Notes under the pieces: generated by a model
The model's input: only the letters and a program-made list of their open reading frames with translations
Databases searched by the model: none
What the model was told of the DNA's origin: nothing
Made by a program: the position numbers and the translations under genes
In this document: positions 43,515-53,387 of the stretch, one piece after another
Numbering within the stretch: the first letter of the stretch is position 1
How the letters are laid out: the number at the start of each line of letters is the position of its first letter
NCBI RefSeq assembly: GCF_902859915.1
Contig: NZ_CADIKK010000035.1
Coordinates: 1 to 64,000, forward strand
Direction: 5' to 3'
DNA: 64,000 nt
DNA from: Paraburkholderia ultramafica
Lineage (GTDB): Bacteria > Pseudomonadota > Gammaproteobacteria > Burkholderiales > Burkholderiaceae

Positions 43515-44210
43515 ATGAGCACCAACCTGACTTCCAGTTCACCGCAGCGTGGTCGCATTCACCCTTTGGTTGCAGGTGCGGCCGTCGCCGTTATCCTGGC
43601 CAGCGCTACGGGTATCGCGGCGATGACGGGCATTCTTCCGACCTCCCGAGCTGTGACGGCGCCGCCGACGCAGGCTATGCCGGTCGCGGCACAAATCGCC
43701 AGCGCACCGGTTGCTTCGCCGCAGCCGAACGTGGAGCAACGCGTTACGCGACAGGAAGCACCCGCCCAGCCGCGTGTTCATCATCACCATAGCGTGCCAG
43801 TTGAGCAGGCCCCGAGGTATGCGACTAACGACGCATACCAATCCTCGGCACAACCCGCGCCGAGGCCAGTCGCCGCTGACCCGAACGCCGGCGAAGTAGT
43901 CGCAGTCAATACGGTCCAGCAACCCGAGCCGACCACGGGTCTCGGAGCCGTAGGCGGGGCAGTCGCTGGCGGGCTGTTGGGAAATCAGGTCGGCGGAGGA
44001 CGCGGTCGCGTTCTGGCAACGATTGCCGGCGCCGTCGGCGGTGGCCTTGCGGGGAATGGCATCGAGCATGCTGTGCGCAAGGCGACGAGCTACCAGGTGC
44101 AGGTCAGGATGCAGGACGGCAGCTACCGGAACTTCAACTATTCGACGCAGCCGCCGGTCCAGGTCGGTGAGCGCGTTCATGTCTCGGGCGACTCCCTGAG
44201 CGCGTCGTAA
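43515..44210 (+). CDS. Glycine-zipper 2TM-domain protein
   Basis: A 231-residue protein with one N-terminal membrane anchor (~18-40), a Pro/Gln/His linker, and a glycine-zipper 2TM domain near residue 135 (GLGAVGGAVAGGLLGNQVGG, GRVLATIAGAVGGGLAGNGI). The end YQVQVRMQDGSYRNFNYSTQ is typical of the SlyB/17-kDa antigen class. These proteins sit in the cell envelope and respond to stress. The ribosome site GGAGCGCGAC precedes the ATG. Confidence 0.86.
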   Translation: MSTNLTSSSPQRGRIHPLVAGAAVAVILASATGIAAMTGILPTSRAVTAPPTQAMPVAAQIASAPVASPQPNVEQRVTRQEAPAQPRVHHHHSVPVEQAPRYATNDAYQSSAQPAPRPVAADPNAGEVVAVNTVQQPEPTTGLGAVGGAVAGGLLGNQVGGGRGRVLATIAGAVGGGLAGNGIEHAVRKATSYQVQVRMQDGSYRNFNYSTQPPVQVGERVHVSGDSLSAS

Positions 44211-44360
44211 TCAGCCACCAAGACCGGCGGGACCTTTACGGTTACTGCCGGTTACAGAATCGACAATCCGGCCGTACCTGCTGCGGCGTGGCCCCCCTAT
44301 AATCCGCGTCACTCGTCGCTGTCTGGCACCCGCCAGAACCGGGCAGGACAGGAGAACTCC

Positions 44361-44645
44361 ATGAAGCGCACTACCCTTTTTCTCGCAGTGGGAATTTCCG
44401 CTGCCTGTGCTTCCAGCGCGGCTTTCGCTCACGCGGACATCGGAGTTTATCTGGGTGTTCCTGGTCCAGTCTACGTGGCGCCACCGCCGGTCGTGTATGA
44501 GGCGCCGCCGCCGGTGGTCTACGCACCGGCCCCAGTCTATGGCTACGGATACCGCTATGAAGGCGATGACGGCGACCGGCGCCGATGGCATGACCACGGT
44601 TGGCATCGCGGATGGGAACACCATCATCACGAGGACGATGACTGA
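44361..44645 (+). CDS. Small exported Pro/Tyr- and His-rich protein
   Basis: A 94-residue protein with a signal peptide (to ~24, AAFAHA), a repetitive Pro/Val/Tyr region (VYVAPPPVVYEAPPPVVYAP), and a C-terminal stretch rich in His, Trp and Asp (WHDHGWHRGWEHHHHEDDD). The tail could bind metal. Ribosome site ACAGGAGAA. It is similar in style to the YXWGHRW-type exported proteins of Burkholderiales; function unknown. Confidence 0.78.
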   Translation: MKRTTLFLAVGISAACASSAAFAHADIGVYLGVPGPVYVAPPPVVYEAPPPVVYAPAPVYGYGYRYEGDDGDRRRWHDHGWHRGWEHHHHEDDD

Positions 44646-44808
44646 TTTGCCGCTGCGGGCACTCGATAGCGTGTGAATGGTCGCAGACGGAACTGAGCGC
44701 GACTCTTCCGGGGCAAGGGCCATTTCTTGCAGCCCGGTAAGTGCCGTAGCCTTAGCCGGATTCGCCGTGGGTCCGTTTTGGGGCGCTCAGCCCGATTGAC
44801 GCGGGCGG

Positions 44809-45207
44809 TTACTTGCCGCCGTGTTTCGCCTGCCATCTCTGCATAAAGCCGATTTCGTCGTGCTGGGCATTGATGATGTTCCTGGCCAACCGCTTCAGCT
44901 CGGGGTCCTTGCCATACTTCAGTTCCACCTTCGCCATCTCAATGGCACCCTGATGGTGCGGAATCATGTGCGACACGAAGTCCTTATCGGCATCTCCCGT
45001 GTATGGAGGGGCACTCATGCCTTTCATCATGCGCTCGTCAGCTTCCTTGAACGCTGCTGTCGATGAACCTGACCCGGTATCGGCCGAACTGGACATATTC
45101 ATCCCAGGCGTTGACGCATTCTGCTGAGCGTTCGCGGGAAGAGCAGCAATAGCCAACGTCATGCAGGCAAAAACGGACGCGGCACGAAGGGCGGTTGAAC
45201 TTTGCAT
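44809..45207 (-). CDS. DUF305 family exported protein (CopM-like)
   Basis: A 132-residue exported protein with a signal peptide ending near LPANAQ (~27). The ferritin-like DUF305 domain has the signature DKDFVSHMIPHHQGAIEMAK and ARNIINAQHDEIGFMQRWQA, with Met/His residues that bind copper or silver in related proteins. It is near copper genes with CopZ in the next position, supporting a periplasmic metal-binding role. Ribosome site AAGGAG. Confidence 0.9.
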   Translation of the reverse strand: MQSSTALRAASVFACMTLAIAALPANAQQNASTPGMNMSSSADTGSGSSTAAFKEADERMMKGMSAPPYTGDADKDFVSHMIPHHQGAIEMAKVELKYGKDPELKRLARNIINAQHDEIGFMQRWQAKHGGK

Positions 45208-45435
45208 CTTGAATCTCCTTGATTAAACGTCACGCGAGTAACGGTGAGATGGATGGCGAAAATGCTCGTGTGAGCGTTTGTCGCTATTGGAGGTGCCGTC
45301 AATCGGACCCCGGGCATCACTCGCATCGACCCAGGAGCGCCAGTTTGAAAAGCGACGTCATAAGGAAAATGCGGGCAACCCCCAGGGTATGACGTCGCGA
45401 ATCAGGTTTCGGCTCTCGTGGACGACACGATGCAA

Positions 45436-45633
45436 CTACGCTTTGACAGTTGGGTGAAACCCCGCTGCTTCAATTGCCGCGAGCACACGGTCGGGCACGA
45501 GAGTCGAATCGACTGTCACGAGCTTTGCATCCACGTCGATGTTCAGCTTCGCTGCCGGGTCAATGCCATTGACTGCGCGCGTAACGGCGTTGGCACACCC
45601 GCCGCATGACATATCCAGAACTTCGAATTTCAT
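45436..45633 (-). CDS. CopZ-like heavy-metal-associated (HMA) protein
   Basis: A 65-residue copper chaperone of the HMA fold. The metal site is MSCGGC near residue 8 (FEVLDMSCGGCANAVTRAV); note MSCGGC in place of the GMTCxxC seen in CopA. Its start is set by GGAGG seven bases upstream. It is preceded by a CueR-type promoter at 45663-45693, so copper probably induces it. Downstream on the same strand is the DUF305 gene. First of three CopZ-like genes here. Confidence 0.9.
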   Translation of the reverse strand: MKFEVLDMSCGGCANAVTRAVNGIDPAAKLNIDVDAKLVTVDSTLVPDRVLAAIEAAGFHPTVKA

Positions 45634-45662
45634 TTTTACCTCCAGGGCTAACCGGAACCCAC

Positions 45663-45693
45663 ATCCTGAAGCTTCCCATGGCGGGAAGGTCAA
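45663..45693 (-). promoter_or_regulatory. CueR-type promoter upstream of copZ-like gene A
   Basis: On the minus strand: -35 TTGACC, a 19-bp spacer containing the dyad CTTCCC...GGGAAG, and -10 CAGGAT. The long 19-bp spacer is the hallmark of MerR-family activated promoters. It shares its pattern with three further sites at 55739, 61176 and 61655. Confidence 0.78.
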
Positions 45694-45752
45694 GCAGTCG
45701 TGATGCACTTGCTTTCACTGTCTGCTGCCGGTTGCAGGCGGCTACCAAGAAG

Positions 45753-46514
45753 CTACCTCGGCGAGTAAAGAGCCAGGTCGTCACCGTGCTGCATGACGAT
45801 GTGTACGGTCGCGCTGATGACAAACGTCACGAAGGACACCGCACCGAGAGAAGAAGCGTCCCTTTGATTTTCATCGCCCACGTGATGGAGCACGGCCGCC
45901 GTTGATATCCACGCCACGCCGAAACTGATTCCAGCGAGAACATCTGAAAACCAGTGGGCTCCAAGATAAAGGCGTGAGAAGGAGATGAGGAGAATGAACA
46001 GGCTGGTTACTATCGCAATGCGAAACCGCGCAACGTTGCCCCAGGCACGCGCAACGAAGAATGCAAGAAAACCGTATGTGACGATGCTTAGCGTCGCGTG
46101 GTTGCTGGGAAAGGAGAAACCCTGCACCCCGTCATACATCAACGCGGGACGGGGTCGGCGGATGACAAATTTCAGCGTCACTACGAAGAACTGCGCGAAC
46201 CCGATGGCCGCAATCCAGTAAACGGCGCTTCGCAGCGTCTTTTGCCATACGAGCCAGACAAGGACGACGAGAATGACAGGAACCGTGACAGCCGCGTCAC
46301 CCAGTTCTGACGCGCCAACCATCAGCGAATCGAGTAACGGGAAGCGAATCCGTTGCAACGCGGCGTGAATCTGGACGTCGGCGGCGACGAGCGGGTCGCC
46401 ACTGATGACGTCCTCCAGTATGCCGAGGAAGAGCCATACGCCACCAATTACCAGCACGCCTGCCACGAGCAGGTTGCGGACCCCGATGCGCTCATAAAGC
46501 AGACGCCAGGTCAT
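45753..46514 (-). CDS. PAP2-family phosphatase, membrane
   Basis: A 253-residue inner-membrane protein with about six segments. It carries the three acid-phosphatase motifs KFVIRRPRP, FPSNHATLS and SRLYLGAHWFSDV. Such enzymes remove phosphate from undecaprenyl pyrophosphate or phosphatidic acid. Its start overlaps the stop of the MFS gene by four bases (ATGA), so it is the last gene of the operon TolC-adaptor-RND-MFS-PAP2. Confidence 0.92.
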   Translation of the reverse strand: MTWRLLYERIGVRNLLVAGVLVIGGVWLFLGILEDVISGDPLVAADVQIHAALQRIRFPLLDSLMVGASELGDAAVTVPVILVVLVWLVWQKTLRSAVYWIAAIGFAQFFVVTLKFVIRRPRPALMYDGVQGFSFPSNHATLSIVTYGFLAFFVARAWGNVARFRIAIVTSLFILLISFSRLYLGAHWFSDVLAGISFGVAWISTAAVLHHVGDENQRDASSLGAVSFVTFVISATVHIVMQHGDDLALYSPR

Positions 46515-47719
46515 GCTTTTACGCTGCGTGTGGCTGTACCGGTCGCCAGCAAAAACAGCGTCGCGACGCAGAATCCCGCCCCGGCATAAAACGTCGCACT
46601 CGCTCCGAAGCGGTCCCAGAGTTCACCGGCCACAACACTCGCGACAAGCATCGCCAGCCCGCTCATCAGGTTGAAGAAGCCGAACGCGGTGCCTCTCAGC
46701 TCGGGCGGTGCTGATTGCGCAACCATGGTCGCCAGCAGACCCTGCGTCAGTCCCATATGCAGTCCCCAAAGGGCCACGCCGAGTATTACGACTGGCCACG
46801 AGTCTCCATGAGCCAGCACGATGTCAGATGCGATGAGTACCACGAGGCCGACCGCCAGTAGCCTCGTGTGACTCATCGAGTCGGCCAGCTTTCCAGACGG
46901 GTACGCAGAAAGCGAATACACGACGTTCATCGCCACCATGACGAGAGGTACAAGAGCTATCGGGACGCCACCGTGCATGGCGCGCAACACGAGAAATGCT
47001 TCACTGAAGCGTGCGAGCGTGAAGACTGCACCGACGCCGACGACCCACCAGTATGCCCGCGACAGTTTCTTCAGGTTTTCGAGCGTAACCGGATTGACAC
47101 GCTTCGCTCCCGGCTGCCGCGCTGGTTCCCTGATACCGAAAGCCAGCAACGCAACCGCAACGAGCCCCGGGATTACCGCGACCCGGAATACCCAGCGGAA
47201 ATTGTCCGCCCATATCAGCATCAGCACGACCGCGAGCAACGGCCCGAGAAATGCGCCAATGGTGTCTAGCGATTGCCGCAGGCCATAGGCCGCGCCACGC
47301 AGATGCGCGGGAGTGATGTCAGCCACGAGCGCATCGCGCGGCGCGCCTCGAATACCTTTGCCTACCCTGTCGACCACACGTGCCGTCAAGACAATGCCAG
47401 CCGTAGGCGCCAGTGCGAACAGCGGTTTGCTCAACGCCCCCAAGCCGTATCCGATTACCGCGAGCCACTTGCGGTTGCCGAGGTAGTCGCTCAGTGCGCC
47501 TGAAAACACTTTCACGATGGGCGAAGCTGCCTCAGCAACGCCTTCAATCAGTCCGACCATCATGGCGCTCGCACCGAGGCTCGTCACGAGGAACATCGGC
47601 AAAAGACTGTGGATGATTTCCGACGAGATGTCCATGAACATGCTCACGAAGCCAAGCATCCAGATGCCACGGGGGATTTGGCTCAGCGTACTGGCGCGCT
47701 GGGTGGAATCAGTCTGCAC
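46511..47719 (-). CDS. MFS transporter
   Basis: About 402 residues with twelve predicted segments. The family loop motif is seen in FSGALSDYLGNRKWLAVIGY. The starting sequence WMLGFVSMFMDISSEIIHSL places it in the DHA-type MFS family often found next to efflux systems. The start is ambiguous: a GTG at 47719 with GAGAGGA is preferred, an ATG at 47749 and one at 47815 are possible. It is the fourth gene of the RND operon. Confidence 0.88.
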   Translation of the reverse strand: MQTDSTQRASTLSQIPRGIWMLGFVSMFMDISSEIIHSLLPMFLVTSLGASAMMVGLIEGVAEAASPIVKVFSGALSDYLGNRKWLAVIGYGLGALSKPLFALAPTAGIVLTARVVDRVGKGIRGAPRDALVADITPAHLRGAAYGLRQSLDTIGAFLGPLLAVVLMLIWADNFRWVFRVAVIPGLVAVALLAFGIREPARQPGAKRVNPVTLENLKKLSRAYWWVVGVGAVFTLARFSEAFLVLRAMHGGVPIALVPLVMVAMNVVYSLSAYPSGKLADSMSHTRLLAVGLVVLIASDIVLAHGDSWPVVILGVALWGLHMGLTQGLLATMVAQSAPPELRGTAFGFFNLMSGLAMLVASVVAGELWDRFGASATFYAGAGFCVATLFLLATGTATRSVKA

Positions 47720-47832
47720 GTGTCCTCTCTGTTCACTGAAGGTCTGCATCAACGCCGGTATTGTCACACCGCTGCGCAACAGAGCGGTGAAACACGCTAA
47801 CTGACTTCGAGACATTTAGGCGTCGGCCAGAC

Positions 47833-50800
47833 CTAGGATGCCTTTCGGAGCTGCCGTTCGCGCCGGTACACATAAAGCGCCGGCAGCAGATTCGTACTGA
47901 GCAGCCCGCTCCAGACCAGCCCGCCCAGTGTAACGACGGCAAGCCCCTGTTCCGGTGCTGCACCTTTGCCGAAACCAAGGGCGGTTGGCAGCAGGCCGAG
48001 CGAGGCGGTTAGCACGGTCAGGAGAATTGGCCGGAACCGCACTTCGACCGCGTCTCGTACTGCATCGAGCACGGATAATCCCTGCGCCTCATTTCGCCTA
48101 ACAAGCTGCAGCAGCACAATGCCGTGGTTCAGACTGACACCAATCAGTGTGAGAAACGCAATGAGGCCGATGGCGTTCAGACCGATGCCGCTCACGACCA
48201 GCGCGATGGCGCCACCGGAGAATGCCAGTGGCATCTGTAATAGAAGTAGTCCCGGCACCAGCAAACCGTCGAATTGCAGCGTCAGGATACCCAGCATGAG
48301 CGCCAGCGCGACAGCCGCCGCGATAATGACGTTGAGCGCTGCGTGCTCCAGTTGCGGAAACAGGCCGCCGAACTTCACTTCATATCCCGCCGGCATGTGA
48401 AGCGTTTCCAGCGCTCGCCTTGAGGCCGAGATGACCTGCCCGAGCGGTGCGGTGGGCGTCGCCAATATCTCAATCGCACGAAGCCCGTTCAGATGTCGGA
48501 TGACATTGGGCCCCGTCGCCATCTGGACGTTGGCCACATCCCGCAAGGCGACCCAGCCGTTGGCCATGACCGGGATTTGTTTCAGCTGCTCGATGGAGAG
48601 CTGCGTGGGGTCCGCCAGTCGAATGAAGACGTCGAGGTGGCTGTTGCCCTCCGGAACCGTTGCAATCGTCTGTCCCGCCAGCAGGATATGCAACTGTGAG
48701 AAAAGTTGGGCCGGCGTGATGCCGTGTAGGGCGAGACCAGCCGGGTCGGGTGTGATTTGCAGCTCGGTGATGGGGTAACCATCGTTGTTGAACACATCCG
48801 ACAGGTTCGGCACTCTCGCCAGTCGGCTCGTCACCTCAGATGAGAGCGACTGCAGGGTCGTGATGGAATCGCCGTACACGTCAATCACGAATGGCTGGGG
48901 CAACCCGGAGAGCGTTTCGCCCACTCGCTCCAGCGTCGGTGTTCCAATCGCTGTTTGCACTGCGGGGAGCTTCGACGCGGCGAGGACCTGCTCACCGATT
49001 TTGTCGAGACTGCTGGCATTCACGTTCGGCTTCAGCGCGATTTGAATCTCGCCTGCGTAGGCGGGTTCGGTGTAGGACGTGCCCGATGCGGAGCCTACGC
49101 GCGTGAAGACATGTGCGACCGGGTCCAGCCCCAACAGCCGCTGACTGATGCGGTCGGCCACGTCCTGACTGTCGTGCAACGATGTACCGGGAGGCAGCGT
49201 AAAGCTCTCGAGCAGGACTTCCTCATTGGGCAACGGCAGGAAGTCGATGGGGACCAACGCGAGGCCGGCCACCGAAACAGCAAAAATGACGATGCAAGTC
49301 CACAGGGAGAGCCGTGGGCGGCGCAGCGTAAAATCCAGTAACCGGAAGTTATGCTTCTTCAGCCATGCGACTGCACGCGAACCTGATGTCGCTCTCTTTT
49401 CGACATGCGGTCCAATGAAGCCCAGTACAAGTGGAATGAGGCTCAGGGAGATGATGAGCGAGGCGATAAGACTCACAGTCATCGCCAGTGAGAACGGGAC
49501 AAAGAACAGTCCAGCCAGACCGCCCACGAATGCGAGTGGCAGAAACACCGCGACGATGGTCAGCGTGCCGGAAATATCGGGACCAGCGATGTCGCGCAAG
49601 CCCTGAGCCACCCCTTCCCACCGGCCATCGCCTAGCTCCCATCGGTGGTAGATGCTCTCAAGCACGATGATGGCATCGTCGGCCAGCAAGCCTACCGCAA
49701 CCGAAAGGGCACCGAATGTCAGCAGGTTCAGGGTCTGTCCCATCAGATACAGGCCGGCAATCCCCATCAGGAGCGAGAGCGGGATGCTCAAGGCGAGTGC
49801 CCATATTCCGCGACTCGCGCCGAGCATCCAGAACAGGACGGCAACGGCCAGCACCGCGCCGATGGCAAGGTTCCGTGTCAAATCCTGGGCGACCACGCCG
49901 ACAATGTGCCCCTGGCTGTAAATGCGCACGAAGTGCGCACCTCGTGGCAGTTGCGGTTCAAGCTCGCGTAGCGTCTTGTCCACTGCGTCGACGACCGGCA
50001 CTGTCGACGCGCCAGGTTGCTTGAACACAATCAGCGCGATGGTCGGCCGGTTGTCGAGTTTGACAGCGTGGTGTGACGGCAATGCTGAGCGTACAGCGCC
50101 AGCTACCGCCCCGAGCGGGACCGCGCCGCTGGGCGTCTGTACGGACACGCCGGCATAGGCAGACGGTTCAGTTGGCAGATTTCTGCCTTCGATAAAAACG
50201 TCCTGATGGCCCAGGTCGACATATCCGCTCGGCACCATCGCAGTCGAGGTTTCGAGTGACGACGCAAGCGCCGACGCCGAAACGTTGAACCGTTGCAACT
50301 TCCCGAGGTCAGGCCGCACCCAGATCGCATCTGCACCCGGTCCCACGACGGACACGCGTTGTACGCCAGCGACCGCCCTGACACGGGGTGCAAAGTTCGA
50401 TTCGACGAGCCGCTGCACCTGTGATACATCGACGCCGTCAGGAATCTGTATTGCGTAGTCCGCGACTTCGTTGATTGCGTTGCCGGAGATTTCGGTGGTC
50501 AGGCTCGTCCCTTTGGGAAGCGCGCCATTGACGCGGCCCACCACGCCATTGACGTCCTGCAGAGCGCTTGCAGCGGTTGTCCCTTCTGCGAAACGCGCTT
50601 CGATTTTGACCGAGCCCTGGCTCACAACCGTCCGCACGTCGCTCAGTGCCTGAAGTGACGTGAGTTCCGCCTCAACGGGCCGGGCAATCAGTCCCTCAAG
50701 GTCGAGTGTCGTTGCCCCGGGCAACTGGGCGACGATGCTCACCTGCGGCATGTTGAACTGCGGCAGGACCTCCGAGTGGATGTTGATGAGCGCATAGATG

Positions 50801-50868
50801 CCGTAGGCAATCAGTGCGCCGTACAGCATGACCCATAGCAAGGGCCGCTTGACGATATTGTTCAGCAT
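47833..50868 (-). CDS. RND efflux permease
   Basis: A 1011-residue inner-membrane pump subunit with two repeats and large periplasmic loops after TM1 and TM7. The proton-relay motif GLLADDAIIVLESIY in TM4 keeps two adjacent Asp, as in the AcrB type. Other features are APEQGLAVVTLGGLVWSGLL and GDGRWEGVAQGLRDIAGP. The substrate (metal or drug) cannot be told. The start could be the ATG at 50868 or a TTG at 50889 overlapping the adaptor stop. It forms a complex with the adaptor and TolC proteins encoded upstream. Confidence 0.92.
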   Translation of the reverse strand: MLNNIVKRPLLWVMLYGALIAYGIYALINIHSEVLPQFNMPQVSIVAQLPGATTLDLEGLIARPVEAELTSLQALSDVRTVVSQGSVKIEARFAEGTTAASALQDVNGVVGRVNGALPKGTSLTTEISGNAINEVADYAIQIPDGVDVSQVQRLVESNFAPRVRAVAGVQRVSVVGPGADAIWVRPDLGKLQRFNVSASALASSLETSTAMVPSGYVDLGHQDVFIEGRNLPTEPSAYAGVSVQTPSGAVPLGAVAGAVRSALPSHHAVKLDNRPTIALIVFKQPGASTVPVVDAVDKTLRELEPQLPRGAHFVRIYSQGHIVGVVAQDLTRNLAIGAVLAVAVLFWMLGASRGIWALALSIPLSLLMGIAGLYLMGQTLNLLTFGALSVAVGLLADDAIIVLESIYHRWELGDGRWEGVAQGLRDIAGPDISGTLTIVAVFLPLAFVGGLAGLFFVPFSLAMTVSLIASLIISLSLIPLVLGFIGPHVEKRATSGSRAVAWLKKHNFRLLDFTLRRPRLSLWTCIVIFAVSVAGLALVPIDFLPLPNEEVLLESFTLPPGTSLHDSQDVADRISQRLLGLDPVAHVFTRVGSASGTSYTEPAYAGEIQIALKPNVNASSLDKIGEQVLAASKLPAVQTAIGTPTLERVGETLSGLPQPFVIDVYGDSITTLQSLSSEVTSRLARVPNLSDVFNNDGYPITELQITPDPAGLALHGITPAQLFSQLHILLAGQTIATVPEGNSHLDVFIRLADPTQLSIEQLKQIPVMANGWVALRDVANVQMATGPNVIRHLNGLRAIEILATPTAPLGQVISASRRALETLHMPAGYEVKFGGLFPQLEHAALNVIIAAAVALALMLGILTLQFDGLLVPGLLLLQMPLAFSGGAIALVVSGIGLNAIGLIAFLTLIGVSLNHGIVLLQLVRRNEAQGLSVLDAVRDAVEVRFRPILLTVLTASLGLLPTALGFGKGAAPEQGLAVVTLGGLVWSGLLSTNLLPALYVYRRERQLRKAS

Positions 50869-50885
50869 ATTTTTGTCGAAAGGCG

Positions 50886-51923
50886 TCAATCGGCTTGCTG
50901 GTAGCGTGAAGAGAAATCCTGATGGAAGTGCAGATAAGCGTCCTGAGTGACGACCAGCTCGCCAGCTGAGAGCCCATTCCTGATAGAGGTCCAGCCAGCA
51001 TCAGCTAATCCAGGCGCGACGTGACGACGGTGATTTCCCGTGTTGTCGTGAACCAGTACCCACCATTCGCCGCTGTCGAGTACGAGTGCCGTGGATGGAA
51101 CGGCTAACTGCCTGTCGTCTGATGCAGAAAGGGATACGGTGCCAACCGCGCCGGAGTCCAGGCTGCCGCCCTGCACGGGACTGAGCCAGACTTCGAGCTG
51201 ACCGGGGGTTGGAACGCTCCATGAAGTACGTTTGACGACAACGTAGACGGGCGCCTCGCCGGATTCAGGCAGGAACACCGCCTTCATGCCGACTGCAACC
51301 AGGGCGGCGTCGCTCCCGTAGAAATTTGCGACAACATGGAGGTCGCGTGACGACGAGACAGTCACAAGCGCCTGTCCAGCGCTCACGTATTGACCGTCGG
51401 CTGCGCTGACCGCTGTCACTACGCCTGGTTCCGACGCAGTAATTGTCGCAAGTCCGACGTAGCCCTGAGCCGCCGCCTGTGCGGTAACCAGTTGCTGACG
51501 CGCCGCGTCCAGGTCTGCGCGAACGCGGGCGATAGCGTCGCGCGTGCTGAGTTGGTCATCGAACTTTTGTTGTTCAATCTCAGCAGCCTGGGTTGCTGCC
51601 GACACGCGCAGCCGGGCAGTTTTGACGTCCGCTGCAAGACGTGCCTTCTCGTACGTCACCGTTGGCCCAGTGAGGCGCGCAAGCGTCTGCCCTGGTTGAA
51701 CCGGTTCGCCGGGCGTGATTCTCAAACCTGAAACGATGCCCGCTGTCGGAGCGGCCAAGACTGCATTGGACACGGCCTGCACGTGCGCTGGCGCAGATAC
51801 CTTCACCACAATGCGTTTCTGTACCGCAGGCATTGTCACAACGTCCTGGGCGAACACGCGGGGACTTGCGGCGCACCACGAGCTCAGGATGGCAGCAATA
51901 ACGAGCAGGCGGACAGGCTTCAT
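50886..51923 (-). CDS. RND periplasmic adaptor (membrane fusion protein)
   Basis: A 345-residue exported protein with signal MKPVRLLVIAAILSSWCAAS. It has a beta-barrel/lipoyl arrangement (VLAAPTAGIVSGLRITPGEP at ~52, ITASEPGVVTAVSAADGQYV at ~165) flanking a coiled coil (TARLRVSAATQAAEIEQQKF). It links the permease and the outer-membrane channel. It starts 7 bp after the TolC-like gene and its stop overlaps the permease start. Confidence 0.92.
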   Translation of the reverse strand: MKPVRLLVIAAILSSWCAASPRVFAQDVVTMPAVQKRIVVKVSAPAHVQAVSNAVLAAPTAGIVSGLRITPGEPVQPGQTLARLTGPTVTYEKARLAADVKTARLRVSAATQAAEIEQQKFDDQLSTRDAIARVRADLDAARQQLVTAQAAAQGYVGLATITASEPGVVTAVSAADGQYVSAGQALVTVSSSRDLHVVANFYGSDAALVAVGMKAVFLPESGEAPVYVVVKRTSWSVPTPGQLEVWLSPVQGGSLDSGAVGTVSLSASDDRQLAVPSTALVLDSGEWWVLVHDNTGNHRRHVAPGLADAGWTSIRNGLSAGELVVTQDAYLHFHQDFSSRYQQAD

Positions 51924-51930
51924 CTCGGAC

Positions 51931-53298
51931 CTATTGAAGAGATTGGTGGTCGATGGCGCTTATGCCAATCAGGGTGCACAACTCGACCTGCTGCTGAAGC
52001 ACGGCGTTCGCGAGCTTCGTGGTCGCGATGCGCTGATTCAGTCGTCGAGACTCGAGGTCCATCAGCGTTGGGAGTGTTGCGTCGCCTCGAGCGTGAGCGC
52101 TACGCGCCTGTCGCATCGCTCCGTCCAGCGACGCTTCCAGTGACCGGGCGTTGCGAAGCTGGTCGTCGAGCAGGTTCATATTTGCGACGATGTTGTCGAC
52201 GGCCGCGTGAGCCTCTTTGAGCCGTTGCGTGTACTCCTCGTACAGACTTTCCCGCGTGGCTTTTTCGACCGCAATGTTTCCCCGATTGCCGTTAAACAGG
52301 GGCAACGTCACCGTGACCGCGATGCCCGAGGTATAGATGGCAGACGTGTCCCGGCCCCGCGTAACGCCGATATCCAGACGGGGAAATTGCCCGAGAAGTG
52401 CTGCGCGATAGCGCTCGTCCTGTTCTGCGTAACCGGCGCGCAACGCCAGCAGGTCAGGACGACGCTGGCCGAGATTGGCGAGCGCGTCTCGCACTGCGTC
52501 GGGAGGGACGTCGTAGGGTTCAGGGGGCGCCGCAAGAATCAGGCGCGTGCCTGGCGGCAGGTCGAGCAATGCTGCGAGTTCCTGCTGAGCTCTCAGATGG
52601 TCCTGCCCAAGCGTATCCAGTTGCTGCAAGCTGTCGCGATACGCGGTGTCCGACTGCACTGCGATGTCGCGCGTCACGTCGCCCCGTGCGAGCGCCTGCT
52701 GCATACGGTTATCGAAGACCTGCTCATGGAGCACGAGTTGTTCGACTTCTGCCTCGACCCGGGCAAGACTCACATTGGTGACGTATAGCGCGTAGGCGCG
52801 ATTGGCGACCTGCCATTTGGTCCACTGCAGCGCGAACTGCTGTTTTTCCAGTGCCGCTGTCGCGCCTCGCTGCTTTGCCGGGTGGTCAACGAGCGCGGAC
52901 ACCTCATAGCTGAGCCCGACCATGAACGCCGGGACAAATCCTGCGGCGCCAGGGCGGTCAGTGCTGATGCTAAGCTGAGGGTCCGGAAGCAGGCCATCCG
53001 CATATTTGTGCGCCGTGGCGATTTGCAGTTCGCGCTCGGCGCGACGGACATCCGGACTGTGCTCAAGCGCGCGTTCGACCGCCTGGTCGACGGTCAACGG
53101 TGCAGTCGTTGCCGCAACGTCATCGGGCCATTCCGGAGTCGCCGGAAGAGGCTTGGGGGCATACGATGCGCAGCCACACAGCGTTAAGACCAATGCCATA
53201 AGCGCAACCCGCACGAGCGCGCAGAGACCGTCATGTCGTTGATGACTGGTTGCGCTACTTCCGCTTTGCGACCTAGTATCGTAGGCACCACTCGGCAC
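51931..53298 (-). CDS. TolC-family outer-membrane channel lipoprotein
   Basis: About 455 residues with the two-repeat helical TolC pattern (TVDQAVERALEHSPDVRRAE, DALANLGQRRPDLLALRAGY). The lipobox LTLCGCAS is preceded by an unusually long N-terminus, so the start may lie downstream of the GTG at 53298 used here. It is the first gene of the five-gene efflux operon, divergent from the two-component system at 53388. Confidence 0.88.
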   Translation of the reverse strand: MPSGAYDTRSQSGSSATSHQRHDGLCALVRVALMALVLTLCGCASYAPKPLPATPEWPDDVAATTAPLTVDQAVERALEHSPDVRRAERELQIATAHKYADGLLPDPQLSISTDRPGAAGFVPAFMVGLSYEVSALVDHPAKQRGATAALEKQQFALQWTKWQVANRAYALYVTNVSLARVEAEVEQLVLHEQVFDNRMQQALARGDVTRDIAVQSDTAYRDSLQQLDTLGQDHLRAQQELAALLDLPPGTRLILAAPPEPYDVPPDAVRDALANLGQRRPDLLALRAGYAEQDERYRAALLGQFPRLDIGVTRGRDTSAIYTSGIAVTVTLPLFNGNRGNIAVEKATRESLYEEYTQRLKEAHAAVDNIVANMNLLDDQLRNARSLEASLDGAMRQARSAHARGDATLPTLMDLESRRLNQRIATTKLANAVLQQQVELCTLIGISAIDHQSLQ

Positions 53299-53387
53299 GA
53301 TGGCTATCCGGTGTAAAAAACGCTTCGGATGCTATGCCGCAAGAATTAGTTTTGGCTTAGCACGACACCTTTGATTACTTGAGGCCA

